Source of the DNA: Fictibacillus barbaricus
GTDB lineage: Bacteria > Bacillota > Bacilli > Bacillales > Fictibacillaceae
Direction: 5' to 3'
Assembly: GCF_014635025.1 (NCBI RefSeq)
Contig: NZ_BMCE01000001.1
Coordinates: forward strand, 1,116,001-1,180,000
DNA: 64,000 nucleotides
In this document: piece by piece, positions 33,652-43,236 of the stretch
Numbering within the stretch: position 1 is the first letter of the stretch
Layout: each line of letters begins with the position of its first letter
Made by a program: the position numbers and the translations under genes
Notes under the pieces: model-generated
Told to the model about the DNA's origin: nothing
The model's database searches: none
The model's input: the letters and a program-made list of their open reading frames with translations, nothing else

Positions 33652-34188
33652 ATGAAAGCTTTTCTAGCACTTTGTTTTGCTGTTATGCTATCATTTCTAT
33701 TTATCCCTAACATACCAGAGAATGTACAAGAGAAGTCCGGTGCTCCGGATCAAGTGATTAACCAGCCCGTTACTGCTGAAGAAAGTAAAGATCAACAAGT
33801 TCCGGCACTTACGGAGGATACCGCGAAGAAACAGGCGAATCTCTTTATGGAAGCATTAAAGCAAGAGACGGATGAAAACTATAGAGTTTTAAATTATTCC
33901 ACAAAAGAAGAATATATGACGTATCTCAGGAATTTTGTGTCTGAAGATCTAGCTGCTTATTATACCGATGGATTATTTGAGGAAAGAGAAAGCTCCCTAT
34001 ATATCATCCCAACTGAACTTCCACCATGGTTAGAGGAGAATGAACCTGTGAATATTAAACAGCTATCGGGTACTTCTTACAGGGTTTATCAAAAGAATAC
34101 GTCTGACTTATATGGGACTTATGAGATCACATTAGGCTATGAATATGTGGGAGGAAAATGGATTATTACATTTGCATCTGTGGACTGA
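33652..34188 (+). CDS. secreted hypothetical protein
   Basis: A 178-residue protein with an N-terminal hydrophobic segment (about 1-18) lacking a lipobox Cys, so it is secreted or held by its signal anchor. An acidic linker follows (about 20-58), then a domain with TAKKQANLFMEALKQETDENY and the strand-rich end YRVYQKNTSDLYGTYEITLGYEYVGGKWIITF, similar in shape to NTF2-like or copper-binding extracellular domains. I do not recognise the family. GTGAGGCGGTG precedes ATG 33652. A small hairpin (AACATGG/CCATGTT plus T) follows the stop. Confidence 0.7.
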   Translation: MKAFLALCFAVMLSFLFIPNIPENVQEKSGAPDQVINQPVTAEESKDQQVPALTEDTAKKQANLFMEALKQETDENYRVLNYSTKEEYMTYLRNFVSEDLAAYYTDGLFEERESSLYIIPTELPPWLEENEPVNIKQLSGTSYRVYQKNTSDLYGTYEITLGYEYVGGKWIITFASVD

Positions 34189-34241
34189 ACATGGGGTTAC
34201 CCATGTTTTTGTTCATTGATAAGAGTTTGATCTCTTTGTCA

Positions 34242-34316
34242 GTGAGGAGCAAAACTTGCACAAAAACTGCGAGTTGCCCTTGTGATCGCAGGTGCATTGT
34301 TTTTGAGGTACTCACG
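34242..34316. ncRNA. strongly structured intergenic element (RNA or palindromic repeat)
   Basis: Four nested helices can form in 75 bases: GTGAG/CTCAC, AAAAC/GTTTT, TGCAC/GTGCA (34257-34261 with 34292-34296) and CTGCGA/TCGCAG (34267-34272 with 34286-34291), with small internal loops. In addition TTTTTGAGG next to the third strand is an exact partner of CCTCAAAAA near 34335, offering an alternative fold. No T-run follows on the plus strand. A 70-codon frame on the minus strand across it is judged not to be a gene. Confidence 0.45.
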
Positions 34317-34447
34317 TATAAATAAGCTTCGTTCCTCAAAAATTCACTTCCTAGGCCGTCTCGCTTCTGAATGAACAAATTAAAACAAATGGACTTTAAA
34401 TGTTGTGAACTTTACAATAAAGGAAACAGTCGAGATGGAGTAGTGTG

Positions 34448-34927
34448 ATGGATATTATTACATTTAAAGATTTTTATAACAACACAGTACAATTGTCGTT
34501 TTCAGACCACCCCTTTTCGGAAACTCCTAAACATGTTTGGTGTTTATGTAAATTTAAGGATCAATGGTTACTGACAGAACACCCTAGACGGGGAATTGAA
34601 TTTCCAGGTGGAAAAGTAGAACCTGGTGAAACAGCTGATGAAGCTGCCGTTCGTGAAGTGTTTGAAGAAACTGGCGGTCGAGTTTCAGAGCTCAAGTATA
34701 TTGGTCAATATTACGTGGATGGAAAAGGCGGAAAAATAATAAAAAATATATATGTTGCAAAGGTTGATAAGATTCTTTTAAAGCATCGTTATTTTGAAAC
34801 GAACGGTCCTGTCTTAATGAGCGAGCTGCCGAAAGATGTTTCAACAAACCAAGCGTTTAGTTTTATGATGAAAGACCAGGTTCTGAAGGAGAGCATGAAG
34901 TATGCACTCGAACATTCCCTGGCCTGA
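34448..34927 (+). CDS. ytkD: Nudix hydrolase, YtkD-type 8-oxo-dGTPase
   Basis: A 159-residue enzyme. The Nudix box is intact: GKVEPGETADEAAVREVFEETGG (about 58-80), with the metal-binding REVFEE core. YtkD in B. subtilis removes oxidised guanine nucleotides and has RNA pyrophosphohydrolase activity. Its position next to the ytl transporter and ytmA matches B. subtilis, which supports the name. GAGATGGAG precedes ATG 34448; the GTG one codon earlier is possible. Confidence 0.9.
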   Translation: MDIITFKDFYNNTVQLSFSDHPFSETPKHVWCLCKFKDQWLLTEHPRRGIEFPGGKVEPGETADEAAVREVFEETGGRVSELKYIGQYYVDGKGGKIIKNIYVAKVDKILLKHRYFETNGPVLMSELPKDVSTNQAFSFMMKDQVLKESMKYALEHSLA

Positions 34928-34932
34928 TCCCT

Positions 34933-35727
34933 TTATTGGATATGATGCTTAATAAGTTTCCGTTCTAATAATTCTACTCCTTGATACATGACGGTTGCCA
35001 TTAAAGCAATAATGAGGAGACTCATCAGGACAAGGGTAAAATTAAAAACTTGGAAACCATAAATAATCATATAACCTAAGCCTTGCTTAGAAACTAGAAA
35101 TTCACCTACAATAACCCCTACCCATGACAATCCCACATTAACCTTTAGTGATGATATGATAGTTGGAAAACAGGCTGGAAGGATAACCTCCTTAAAGCAC
35201 TGTTTTTTATTTCCGCCAAAAGACCGAATAACTTTGATATAGTTATCATCTACATTTTGAAACGCTGTGTAAACAACTAAAGTTGTGATGATGATTGAAA
35301 TGAGGATTCCCATTGCAATAATTGATCCAAAGTTCGGCCCGATTGCAACGATTAAAATGGGTCCTAATGCGACCTTAGGCATTGCGTTCAGAACTACAAG
35401 ATAAGGATCCAGCACTTTTGATAAGAAAGGGGACCACCAAAGCAAAGCAGCTAGCAGTGTTCCTAAAAGTGTTCCTAATATAAACCCTAACACTGTCTCA
35501 CCGAGTGTATAGATAACGTGAATATAAAGGGAACCATCTCCGATCTTTTCTAGGAAAAGTGCCCATATTTTTGTAGGTGAGCTAAACAAAAGCGGATTTA
35601 TCCATCCCCTCAGTGAGGAGACCTCCCATAAAGAAAAAAAACTAATAAACATGATCAGTTGAACAAATCGTATATTACGTTTTTCTTTTTTTATGGATTG
35701 GAGAAACTCCACGTGTTTTTCATTCAT
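34933..35727 (-). CDS. ytlD: ABC transporter permease YtlD
   Basis: A 264-residue membrane protein of the nitrate/sulfonate/taurine (SsuC/TauC) class. I set the start at the ATG at 35727, whose codon overlaps the ytlC stop, so the genes are coupled. About six helices are visible. The ATPase-docking loop is [25 protein letters not shown]. The substrate is unknown; the family includes transporters for sulfonates and thiamine precursors. Confidence 0.88.
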   Translation of the reverse strand: MNEKHVEFLQSIKKEKRNIRFVQLIMFISFFSLWEVSSLRGWINPLLFSSPTKIWALFLEKIGDGSLYIHVIYTLGETVLGFILGTLLGTLLAALLWWSPFLSKVLDPYLVVLNAMPKVALGPILIVAIGPNFGSIIAMGILISIIITTLVVYTAFQNVDDNYIKVIRSFGGNKKQCFKEVILPACFPTIISSLKVNVGLSWVGVIVGEFLVSKQGLGYMIIYGFQVFNFTLVLMSLLIIALMATVMYQGVELLERKLIKHHIQ

Positions 35728-36499
35728 TATCGTTTTGTTCAATATGTTCCAACTCCTCCCATATTTGCTGAAAAGTTGAAGAAAAGTGTGGGTGCTGTCT
35801 CGCTTCAAAAGGTAGGAGTTTTTTTAATGTTTCAGGAATCTTAAATGTTCGGAAGATCCGTCCAGGATTACTGGATAGCAGAATTACTGTATCACTCATT
35901 GCAATAGCTTCACCAATATCATGTGTGACTAGAATTGCTGTTTTTCCATGTTCCTTTAAGGTAGAAGAAACAAGGTCCTCCAGCTTTAACTTGGTCTGAT
36001 AATCAAGTGCGGAAAAAGGTTCATCCAATAAAAGCATTTTTGGCTGGGTGGCTAGGGTGCGGACAAGCGCAACCCTTTGTCTCATGCCACCTGAAAGCTC
36101 TGAAGGATATTTGCTTCTTGTATGATCCAATCCAATCTCTTTTAATAGACGTAAAGCAGCCTGAATATGTTCATTTGTGTTTTGATCTCTGAGTTTTAAG
36201 CCGAGTGTGATATTATCTTCGATCGTTTTCCATGGAAACAAATAATCTTGCTGCAGCATATACCCAATTTTGGGATGTGGCTGAGTAACAGGCTGATTGT
36301 TTACCATGACAGAACCTGTAGTTGGAAGCAACAATCCGGCAATAATTGAAAGGAGAGTTGATTTACCGCATCCACTTGGTCCAAGAATAGAAATGAACTC
36401 GCCTTCATTTACTGAAAGTGTTATATCTTCCAAGGCCGTTGTGGCAGAGGTTTTTGAAAAGTAGGTTTGACCGATTGATTTTAGTTGTAATAAAGCCAC
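35720..36499 (-). CDS. ytlC: ABC transporter ATPase YtlC
   Basis: A 259-residue ATPase with Walker [11 protein letters not shown]-loop QQDYLFPW, signature [11 protein letters not shown], Walker [12 protein letters not shown] and H-loop LVTHD, typical of the SsuB/TauB class. It lies between ytlA and ytlD in one minus-strand operon. GGGAGGGATCGTC precedes the start. Confidence 0.92.
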   Translation of the reverse strand: MALLQLKSIGQTYFSKTSATTALEDITLSVNEGEFISILGPSGCGKSTLLSIIAGLLLPTTGSVMVNNQPVTQPHPKIGYMLQQDYLFPWKTIEDNITLGLKLRDQNTNEHIQAALRLLKEIGLDHTRSKYPSELSGGMRQRVALVRTLATQPKMLLLDEPFSALDYQTKLKLEDLVSSTLKEHGKTAILVTHDIGEAIAMSDTVILLSSNPGRIFRTFKIPETLKKLLPFEARQHPHFSSTFQQIWEELEHIEQNDNE

Positions 36500-36518
36500 G
36501 ACGATCCCTCCCAGAACA

Positions 36519-37523
36519 TTATTTGATCGCTTTTTTAGCTAGAGTCGTATCAACAAGAACGTCATAATCTACCTTTTTTGGAAGTTCTCCTGCTTCATCC
36601 ATAATCGTTTGAAGATTGTTCCATTCTTCTTCATCTAATATAGGGTTTAGTGCAAAACTGTGCTGACTCTTATAACGGTCAACAACGGTTTCAATAAGTT
36701 CTACAGGGGTATCTTCAAAGTATGGAGCAATCACTTCTGCGATCTCTTTAGCTGAGTGATTCTCAACCCAGAGCTGTGCTTTATATAATCCCTTTGTGAA
36801 CTTCTCCAGTGTTTCTTTGTTCTCTTTCATGTAACTTTGTTTAGCCATAAAAGTCGTATATGGAATCTTTCCTGATTCAGCTCCGAACGAAGCAACGATA
36901 TGACCGATCCCTTCTTGCTCAAAAAGACTTGCTTGTGGCTCAAACAGCTGAACATAATCGCCAGTGCCTGAAGCAAAAGCGTTCGCTATGTTAGCAAAAT
37001 CAATGTTCTGAATCATGGTTAAGTCACTCTTTGGATCAATGCCGTGTTTCTTTAAACCAAATTCACCAGCCATTTGGGGCATACCGCCCTTGCGTTGCCC
37101 TAAGAACGTACTTCCTTTTAACTGATCCCATGAAAAGAACTCTGGCTTTTTACGTGCCACCAAGAAAGTCCCGTCAGTTTGTGTAAGCTGTGCGAAATTG
37201 ATAACAGGATCTGTGGATTCTTGTGCATGGACGTAGATCGTTGTTTCCGATCCAACTAACGCAACATCCGCACCATCGGACAATAATGCAGTCATCGTTT
37301 TGTCTCCGCCCCAAGTGGTCGTAAGCTCTACGTCTAACCCTTCTTCTTTAAAAAACCCCTTTTCAATAGCAACATATTGAGGTGCATAAAAGATGGAGCG
37401 AGTTACTTCTGCAATTCGTACTTTTTCCTGTTTGGGGCTCGAACTGCTGCATCCTGCAAGCAGCAAGGAGAAGGCTAGTAAACAAGTAAAAAGCACTGTA
37501 ATTTTTCTTCTGATCTGTTTCAT
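36519..37523 (-). CDS. ytlA: ABC transporter substrate-binding lipoprotein YtlA
   Basis: A 334-residue lipoprotein, starting at the ATG ending at 37523, seven bases after AGGAGG. The lipobox is LLAGC. The mature part is an NMT1/THI5-like domain: IAEVTRSIFYAPQYVAIEKGFF, then GLDVELTTTWGG and VALVGSETTIYV. Such proteins bind nitrate, aliphatic sulfonates or pyrimidine precursors of thiamine; the sequence does not tell which. It is the first gene of the ytlA-ytlC-ytlD operon. I see no riboswitch in the roughly 100 bases shared with the divergent ytmA gene. Confidence 0.88.
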   Translation of the reverse strand: MKQIRRKITVLFTCLLAFSLLLAGCSSSSPKQEKVRIAEVTRSIFYAPQYVAIEKGFFKEEGLDVELTTTWGGDKTMTALLSDGADVALVGSETTIYVHAQESTDPVINFAQLTQTDGTFLVARKKPEFFSWDQLKGSTFLGQRKGGMPQMAGEFGLKKHGIDPKSDLTMIQNIDFANIANAFASGTGDYVQLFEPQASLFEQEGIGHIVASFGAESGKIPYTTFMAKQSYMKENKETLEKFTKGLYKAQLWVENHSAKEIAEVIAPYFEDTPVELIETVVDRYKSQHSFALNPILDEEEWNNLQTIMDEAGELPKKVDYDVLVDTTLAKKAIK

Positions 37524-37627
37524 TTCTGGTCCTCCTGCAAATAGGGATGAAGTCATGACTTTTATGTAATAATGTATGTGATTGCTGTAAATGTGTGTTT
37601 ACCCACAAAAAAACAAGGAGGGTCGGA

Positions 37628-38425
37628 ATGAAAAAAGCAAAAATAATCGAGTGGCAGCGTTTTCCTTCCCCACATCCAACAATTCGGTTATATGTCGTCA
37701 CTTATTTAAATGATGGATTGAAAATTAAAGGATTGGCCGCATTGCCAGAAGGAAAAGGCCCGTTTCCAGGGTTTCTTTATCTTAGGGGTGGAATTAAATC
37801 AGTTGGAATGGTAAGGATTGCAAGAATTATACAGTTTGCTTCCCAAGGATTTGTAGTAATGGCACCTTATTATCGAGGGAATCAAGGAGGAGAAGGGAAC
37901 GAAGATTTTGCTGGAAAAGACAGGACCGATGCCTTTGCTGCTTTTGAAGTATTAAAACAATTTCCAAAAGTTGATGTTAATGAGTTACATGTGTTTGGTT
38001 TTTCCAGGGGAGGACCTATGGCTTTGTTTACGGCGATAGAATATCCTGAGATACGTTCTGTTGTGACTTGGGGCGGTGTGACAGACATGGCGGTTACGTA
38101 TGAGGAAAGAGAAGATTTACGAAGAATGATGAAGAGAGTAATAGGCGGTACACCTGATAAGTATCCAGAAGAATTCGAGTGGAGGTCACCGTTATATTAT
38201 TGTGGTGAATTAAAGGCTCCAATACTTTGCATTCACGGAATGAAAGATGAAAACGTAAGTGTCGAACATACGCTTAAGATTGAAAAAAGATTAAAAGAGC
38301 TTGGGAAACCTTGTGAAACATGGATTTATCCTGAGTACACGCATTACTTTCCGCCAAAAGAGAACCGAAAAATTACATATGCGCTATGTGAATGGATGAA
38401 AGAACAAGTAAAAGGAGCTGAATGA
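37628..38425 (+). CDS. ytmA: alpha/beta hydrolase YtmA (prolyl-oligopeptidase-like)
   Basis: A 265-residue protein from ATG 37628, seven bases after AAGGAGG. The catalytic Ser is in VFGFSRGGPMA (about 127), the Asp probably in HGMKDENVSVEH, and the His in YTHYFP (about 247). It belongs to the S9-like dienelactone hydrolase/peptidase group. No signal peptide is present. The natural substrate is unknown. Its position before pckA matches B. subtilis. Confidence 0.87.
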   Translation: MKKAKIIEWQRFPSPHPTIRLYVVTYLNDGLKIKGLAALPEGKGPFPGFLYLRGGIKSVGMVRIARIIQFASQGFVVMAPYYRGNQGGEGNEDFAGKDRTDAFAAFEVLKQFPKVDVNELHVFGFSRGGPMALFTAIEYPEIRSVVTWGGVTDMAVTYEEREDLRRMMKRVIGGTPDKYPEEFEWRSPLYYCGELKAPILCIHGMKDENVSVEHTLKIEKRLKELGKPCETWIYPEYTHYFPPKENRKITYALCEWMKEQVKGAE

Positions 38426-38449
38426 TGTTCAGCTCCTACTTTTTTATAT
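38414..38449. terminator. bidirectional terminator between ytmA and pckA
   Basis: GGAGCTGAA and TTCAGCTCC form a 9-bp stem around TGATG, with TACTTTTTT on one side and TTTTAC on the other. It overlaps the ytmA stop codon. Confidence 0.88.
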
Positions 38450-38458
38450 TGCCATTGT

Positions 38459-40042
38459 TTATACTAATGGGCCTGCTTGTGAAATTTCAGTTGAAACAGA
38501 GTTGAATTTTTCAAAGTTTGCCTTAAATTTAGCTGCAAGTTCTTGTGCTTTTACATCATATTGATCCGGGTTTTCCCAAGTCTTCTTTGGTTGAAGTACT
38601 TGATCAGGTACTCCAGGACAATGTGTTGGGATATGAAGTCCAAAAATAGGATCTACAACCGTTTCAACTGAAGTTAATTCTCCTTCAAGAGCAGCTTGAA
38701 CCATTGCTCGAGTATAGCCTAAGTTCATACGGCTTCCGACACCATACTCTCCTCCAGACCATCCTGTGTTAACAAGGTATACTTGCACATTATGCTGATC
38801 GATTTTCTTTCCGAGCATCTCTGCATAAACAGTAGCCGGTAATGGAAGGAAAGGCGCGCCAAAACAAGTTGAGAAAGTCGCTTGAGGCGAAGTTACTCCT
38901 CTTTCTGTACCTGCAAGTTTGCTTGTATAGCCTGATAAGAAATGATACATCGCTTGTTCTTTTGTTAATTTGCTGATTGGAGGCAATACTCCAAATGCGT
39001 CAGCTGTTAAGAATATGATCGTGTTTGGATGACCTGCAACACTTGGCTGAATCACATTAGGAATTGCATCTACAGGATATGCAGCTCTTGTATTCTCAGT
39101 CAATGCTGAGTCCTTGTAGTCAGCTAATCTAGAATCAGGATTGATCATAACATTTTCTAAAACACTTCCAAAACGAATCGCGTTCCAGATCTGCGGTTCT
39201 TTTTCTTTAGACAGATCAATCGTCTTTGCGTAGCAGCCGCCTTCAATATTAAAGACTCCCGTGTTAGCCCAGCCATGCTCATCATCACCGATCAACCGGC
39301 GGTTTGGATCAGCTGAAAGAGTAGTCTTTCCAGTACCAGATAATCCAAAGAAAAGAGCTACATCTCCTTCATTCCCAACATTTGCAGAACAATGCATAGA
39401 AAGGATTCCTTTTTCGGGAAGCAAGTAGTTCATTACAGAGAATACGGACTTCTTAATTTCACCTGCATATTCTGTTCCGCCAATGAGAACGATGCGTTTT
39501 TCAAAAGAAATAATTATGAACGTCTCAGAGTTTGTTCCATCTTCAGCTGGATTCGCTTGGAATCCAGGTGCTGAAACTACTGTGAACTGTGATTCATGAG
39601 CACTTAGATCATCTTGATTCGGGCGTACGAACATTTGATGGGCAAACAGGTTATGCCAAGCGTATTCGTTAATAACTTGGATAGGTAAGCGGTACTCGCG
39701 GTCAGCTCCAGCGTATCCTTTAAATAAGAATAATTCTTCTTTACTTCCTAAGTACTGAAGCACTTTTTTGTATAATTTATCAAAGTTTTCAGGTGAAAAT
39801 GGCTTATTAACCTTTCCCCAGTCGATTGCATCTTTAACGGAGGCGTCTTCAACGATAAATTTATCCTCAGGAGATCGACCTGTGTATTTCCCCGTAGTGG
39901 CTTGAAGAGCTCCTGTGGATGTAAGGATGCCTTCTTTACGCTTAAGTGATTTTTCCACTAAAACCGGAACAGGTAAGTTCTGGTGAGTTGTTTCACGGGT
40001 CACAAGTTCATTTAAGGTTGTAGTAAATTCCAAAGTATTCAT
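38459..40042 (-). CDS. pckA: phosphoenolpyruvate carboxykinase (ATP)
   Basis: A 527-residue enzyme, the same length as B. subtilis PckA when started at the ATG ending at 40042 (MNTLEFTTT...); a start five codons earlier is less likely. [16 protein letters not shown] is the kinase-1a P-loop, [12 protein letters not shown] the metal-binding region, and [16 protein letters not shown] the PEPCK signature. It makes PEP from oxaloacetate for gluconeogenesis. The gene stands alone, convergent to ytmA, with a CcpN-type box over its promoter region. Confidence 0.97.
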   Translation of the reverse strand: MNTLEFTTTLNELVTRETTHQNLPVPVLVEKSLKRKEGILTSTGALQATTGKYTGRSPEDKFIVEDASVKDAIDWGKVNKPFSPENFDKLYKKVLQYLGSKEELFLFKGYAGADREYRLPIQVINEYAWHNLFAHQMFVRPNQDDLSAHESQFTVVSAPGFQANPAEDGTNSETFIIISFEKRIVLIGGTEYAGEIKKSVFSVMNYLLPEKGILSMHCSANVGNEGDVALFFGLSGTGKTTLSADPNRRLIGDDEHGWANTGVFNIEGGCYAKTIDLSKEKEPQIWNAIRFGSVLENVMINPDSRLADYKDSALTENTRAAYPVDAIPNVIQPSVAGHPNTIIFLTADAFGVLPPISKLTKEQAMYHFLSGYTSKLAGTERGVTSPQATFSTCFGAPFLPLPATVYAEMLGKKIDQHNVQVYLVNTGWSGGEYGVGSRMNLGYTRAMVQAALEGELTSVETVVDPIFGLHIPTHCPGVPDQVLQPKKTWENPDQYDVKAQELAAKFKANFEKFNSVSTEISQAGPLV

Positions 40043-40088
40043 ATCAGACAGTACCATCCTTTATCCTATAGTCATATATTCGAAAATT

Positions 40089-40099
40089 AGTATAACACA
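40089..40099 (-). promoter_or_regulatory. CcpN-type operator at the pckA promoter
   Basis: On the minus strand TGTGTTATACT fits the CcpN consensus TRTGHYATAYW at every position, and TATACT inside it can act as the -10 of pckA. CcpN represses gluconeogenic genes, including pckA, in B. subtilis on glycolytic sugars. The -35 is poor, as is common for CcpN-controlled promoters. Confidence 0.7.
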
Positions 40100-40195
40100 T
40101 TAAATCAAATAATGTATACTATTTTATGAAAGCACATCAAAAAAGTTCGTACTTATTTAAAATATGACTAATGTAAAGCATATTATCCAACATAT

Positions 40196-40211
40196 TAAAA
40201 ACGCTTTCAAT
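40196..40211 (-). promoter_or_regulatory. cre-like sequence upstream of pckA
   Basis: On the minus strand TTGAAAGCGTTTTTAA matches the cre consensus except for one position (T for C near the end). It lies about 160 bases before the pckA start and about 50 bases before the metK promoter. Activity is not certain. Confidence 0.4.
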
Positions 40212-40259
40212 AAATTGTGTTTTTAATTTTTAACTTATTGTTATTCCTGGGGTTTTCTA

Positions 40260-40288
40260 TTGACATGGGGGAATCGTTGCGCTATCAT
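40260..40288 (+). promoter_or_regulatory. sigma-A promoter of metK
   Basis: TTGACA (40260-40265), a 17-base spacer and TATCAT (40283-40288) lie just before the SAM riboswitch. Confidence 0.85.
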
Positions 40289-40304
40289 ATTTCGAGAACG
40301 GCTA

Positions 40305-40507
40305 CTCTTATTCTGAGTAGGTGGAGGGACAGGCCCTATGAAACCCAGCAACCGACATGAAAGTGGAATGATTAAGCTCCACCGGAAATGAAAAGGTGCT
40401 AACCTGCAAGGTGAAAATAACCTTGGACAATAAGAGGTTGAAGGCATTTTATTGTGAAACCTTTTCCCTCGTGAATGATATGTCAAACAGGGAAGGGCTT
40501 TTTTTAT
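40305..40507 (+). promoter_or_regulatory. SAM-I riboswitch (S-box) with terminator
   Basis: CTTATTCTGAGTAGGTGGAGGGA, GGCCCTATGAAACCCAGCAACC, AAGGTGCTAACCTGCAAG and a closing AAGAG are the SAM-I aptamer blocks in order (40309-40436). The expression platform ends in CCTTTTCCCT paired with AGGGAAGGG and TTTTTTT (about 40460-40506). High SAM should favour the terminator and shut off metK. Confidence 0.96.
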
Positions 40508-40598
40508 GCCTTTTTCAAGTTAAGAACATAAACTAACCAAAATAGATAAGAATAAAGTACCGTATCATACTGAAAGCAGTTAAAGGGAGGATATTAAC

Positions 40599-41804
40599 TT
40601 GTCCAAAAAAGTTAGTCGTCGTTTATTTACATCTGAATCCGTTACAGAAGGACATCCGGATAAAATTTGTGACCAGATTTCAGATGCGATCTTAGATGAA
40701 ATCTTAGCAAATGATGCAAACGCTCGTGTTGCTTGTGAAACATCTGTAACAACAGGTCTTGTACTTGTTGCTGGTGAAATCACAACTTCCACTTACGTAG
40801 ATATTCCAAAAGTTGTACGCGAAACGATCAAAGAAATTGGATATGACCGTGCAAAATATGGTTTTGATTCTGAAACATGTGCTGTATTAACTTCTATCGA
40901 TGAGCAATCTGCTGATATCGCAATGGGTGTTGACCAAGCGCTTGAAGCTAGAGAAGGTTCTATGACTGATGCTGAGATCGAAGCAATCGGAGCAGGTGAC
41001 CAAGGTCTTATGTTCGGGTTTGCTTGTAATGAAACAGAAGAGCTTATGCCTCTTCCAATCTCATTAGCTCACAAATTATCTCGCCGTTTAACAGAAGTTC
41101 GTAAAACAGAAGAGATTCCTTACTTGCGTCCTGATGGAAAAACACAAGTAACTGTCGAGTATGACGAGAACGACAAGCCAGTACGTATTGATACAATCGT
41201 TATTTCAACTCAACATCACCCAGAAAACACACTTGAAGAAATTCAAAGAGACATCAAAGAAAAAGTAATCAAGCCAGTTGTTCCTGCTGAATTAATCGAT
41301 GAAAACACGAAATACTTCATCAACCCAACAGGCCGTTTCGTAATCGGTGGACCACAAGGGGATGCAGGTCTTACAGGACGTAAAATCATCGTTGATACTT
41401 ACGGTGGATATGCTCGTCACGGTGGTGGTGCATTCTCTGGTAAGGATGCTACTAAAGTTGACCGTTCTGCTGCATACGCTGCTCGTTATGTTGCAAAGAA
41501 CATCGTTGCTTCAGGTCTTGCTGATAAAGTTGAAGTTCAGCTTGCTTATGCAATCGGTGTTGCACAACCAGTATCAATCGCTGTAAACACGTTTGAAACA
41601 GGAAAAGTATCTGAAGAAGTTCTTGTAGAGCTAGTTCGCAATAACTTCGATCTTCGTCCGGCTGGAATCATCAAGATGCTTGATCTTCGCCGTCCGATCT
41701 ACAAGCAAACTGCTGCATATGGTCACTTTGGCCGTACAGATATCGAGCTTCCTTGGGAGCAAACAGATAAAGCAGAAGAGCTTAAGCAACAAGCTAATAT
41801 CTAA
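40599..41804 (+). CDS. metK: S-adenosylmethionine synthetase
   Basis: A 401-residue enzyme starting at TTG 40599 after [29 protein letters not shown] is the N-terminal ATP/Mg motif, [12 protein letters not shown] the hexapeptide region, and [20 protein letters not shown] the phosphate loop. It makes SAM from methionine and ATP. The SAM riboswitch in front closes the feedback loop. The use of GTT, CGT and GAA codons looks like a highly expressed gene. Confidence 0.98.
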   Translation: MSKKVSRRLFTSESVTEGHPDKICDQISDAILDEILANDANARVACETSVTTGLVLVAGEITTSTYVDIPKVVRETIKEIGYDRAKYGFDSETCAVLTSIDEQSADIAMGVDQALEAREGSMTDAEIEAIGAGDQGLMFGFACNETEELMPLPISLAHKLSRRLTEVRKTEEIPYLRPDGKTQVTVEYDENDKPVRIDTIVISTQHHPENTLEEIQRDIKEKVIKPVVPAELIDENTKYFINPTGRFVIGGPQGDAGLTGRKIIVDTYGGYARHGGGAFSGKDATKVDRSAAYAARYVAKNIVASGLADKVEVQLAYAIGVAQPVSIAVNTFETGKVSEEVLVELVRNNFDLRPAGIIKMLDLRRPIYKQTAAYGHFGRTDIELPWEQTDKAEELKQQANI

Positions 41805-41814
41805 CATGTTAATA

Positions 41815-41848
41815 AACAGACTTCCTGCTGAAGGGAGTCTGTTTTTGT
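41815..41848 (+). terminator. terminator of metK
   Basis: ACAGACTTCCT pairs with AGGGAGTCTGT around GCTGA, then TTTTTG. Confidence 0.88.
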
Positions 41849-41898
41849 ATACCAAAGCTTATTTAAAAAATTCTTTATCCAGTAAAATAAATATTAAA

Positions 41899-41930
41899 AA
41901 GCCTGCCTTTTTAACGTGGCAGGCTTTTCA
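41899..41930. terminator. second hairpin terminator before the minus-strand operon end
   Basis: AAGCCTGCC pairs with GGCAGGCTT around TTTTTAACGT, with TTTTCATTTT on the plus side and TTTTTAATA on the minus side. It probably serves the glycosyltransferase transcript from the right. Confidence 0.7.
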
Positions 41931-42062
41931 TTTTAGATAATTCCTTGATTTCTTACCATTTCCCATTTATTCTCATGTAAAGTACTCACAATAGGTCTGC
42001 CAATCGATACATAATGAAGAGGTTTCTGATCAGAAACCTTTCGTTTTCATGTACCTCCGCTC

Positions 42063-43220
42063 CTAAGCGATAATCGTCTTACTTTTATTCTTCTTATAAG
42101 CGACCTCTTCGTACTGCATTAGTAAGTTTCCAAAGATGGTTGACCAGGATTGGCTAAGTGCATAATTTCTTGCTTTTACCCTCATCGATTGTAGAAGTAC
42201 AGGATCTTCAAGTAAAGAAACCGTGCTGTGAATAAACGATTCTGCATTGCCAGCTTCACAAATTCTGCCTGTAATTCCATCTTGAACAATTTCTGTTACA
42301 CCGCCTCGATCTGATACGATAGCCGGCAATCCAGATGCAGCAGCTTCTAGAACAACATTACCAAATGTTTCTGTGGATGAAGGAAAAACAAAGAGGTCAG
42401 ATGATGCATAAACGCGTGCAAGTTCATCTCCAGACAAATAACCAGCACATGTAACATTGGAATGTTCTTTTTCCCATTGATCAACCATATGCCGGCTCGG
42501 ACCATCCCCGACGATCAGCCAATGGATTTTAGATTTTAATGAAAGAGGTAATTTTTTTATCATCTCATATAAAATCTCCAAATCTTTTTCGGGTGCCAAT
42601 CTCCCGACGAATAGAAAGATATACTTCTCTGAAATGTTATATCTTTCCCGAACGTAAGAATCACGATTATGAGGTGTGAACATTTCGCAGTCAACTCCTC
42701 TTGCCCAAATTTCTACATTCGTAAAACTTTTCGTATATAGTGTCTGCCTAGTTTCTTCACTTGGAACAAAAATCTTTTCAAATGGTCTATGAAACCATTG
42801 GAGGTAACGCCAGAGTAAGGGAGAAAAGAAGTCTAGATGATAATACGAAAGGTATCGGTCAAAATGTGTGTGGTAAGAAGCGACCATAGGGATGTTTTCT
42901 TTCTTGCCGTACCGCATGCCATAAAGACCGATATTAAAAGGAGTAGCAACGTGTAGGAGATCTGGACTAAATTTGTTGAGTATATTATTCATCGAACGTA
43001 ATTGAGGGATAGCAAGCCTGCACTCAGGGTATAGAAAGAGAGGCAGGCTTTTCATTGCATAGTATTGATCATCAAAAGATTTAGGGAGATCTTCAAGTGA
43101 GGGCATAATAACCCTATATTCAATATTGTTTCCTTCCAGGTAACCTGTAAGTCTCTTTAACGTACGTGCAACACCATTAATTTGTGGATGGAACGTATCT
43201 GAAAAAAGAGCAAGCTTCAT
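42063..43220 (-). CDS. glycosyltransferase family 4 protein
   Basis: A 385-residue GT-B enzyme. LFSDTFHPQINGVARTLKRL is the N-terminal nucleotide-fold start shared with mannosyl/glucosyl transferases such as MgtA and PimB-like enzymes. FVGRLAPEKDLEILYEMIKK and SSTETFGNVVLEAAASGLP carry the donor-binding Arg-Lys and the EX7E motif. No signal peptide or full membrane helix is seen. It most likely adds a hexose to a lipid or surface polymer. I prefer the internal ATG at 43220, nine bases after AAGGAG. It is downstream of, and 16 bases from, the PAP2 gene. Confidence 0.85.
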   Translation of the reverse strand: MKLALFSDTFHPQINGVARTLKRLTGYLEGNNIEYRVIMPSLEDLPKSFDDQYYAMKSLPLFLYPECRLAIPQLRSMNNILNKFSPDLLHVATPFNIGLYGMRYGKKENIPMVASYHTHFDRYLSYYHLDFFSPLLWRYLQWFHRPFEKIFVPSEETRQTLYTKSFTNVEIWARGVDCEMFTPHNRDSYVRERYNISEKYIFLFVGRLAPEKDLEILYEMIKKLPLSLKSKIHWLIVGDGPSRHMVDQWEKEHSNVTCAGYLSGDELARVYASSDLFVFPSSTETFGNVVLEAAASGLPAIVSDRGGVTEIVQDGITGRICEAGNAESFIHSTVSLLEDPVLLQSMRVKARNYALSQSWSTIFGNLLMQYEEVAYKKNKSKTIIA

Positions 43221-43236
43221 TTCCTTCATCTCCTTT

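Noticed and set aside
34166-34378. 70-codon minus-strand frame over the structured element
   Set aside because: It has no ribosome site and lies across strong inverted repeats, which often give long frames by chance; the RNA or repeat reading explains the sequence better.
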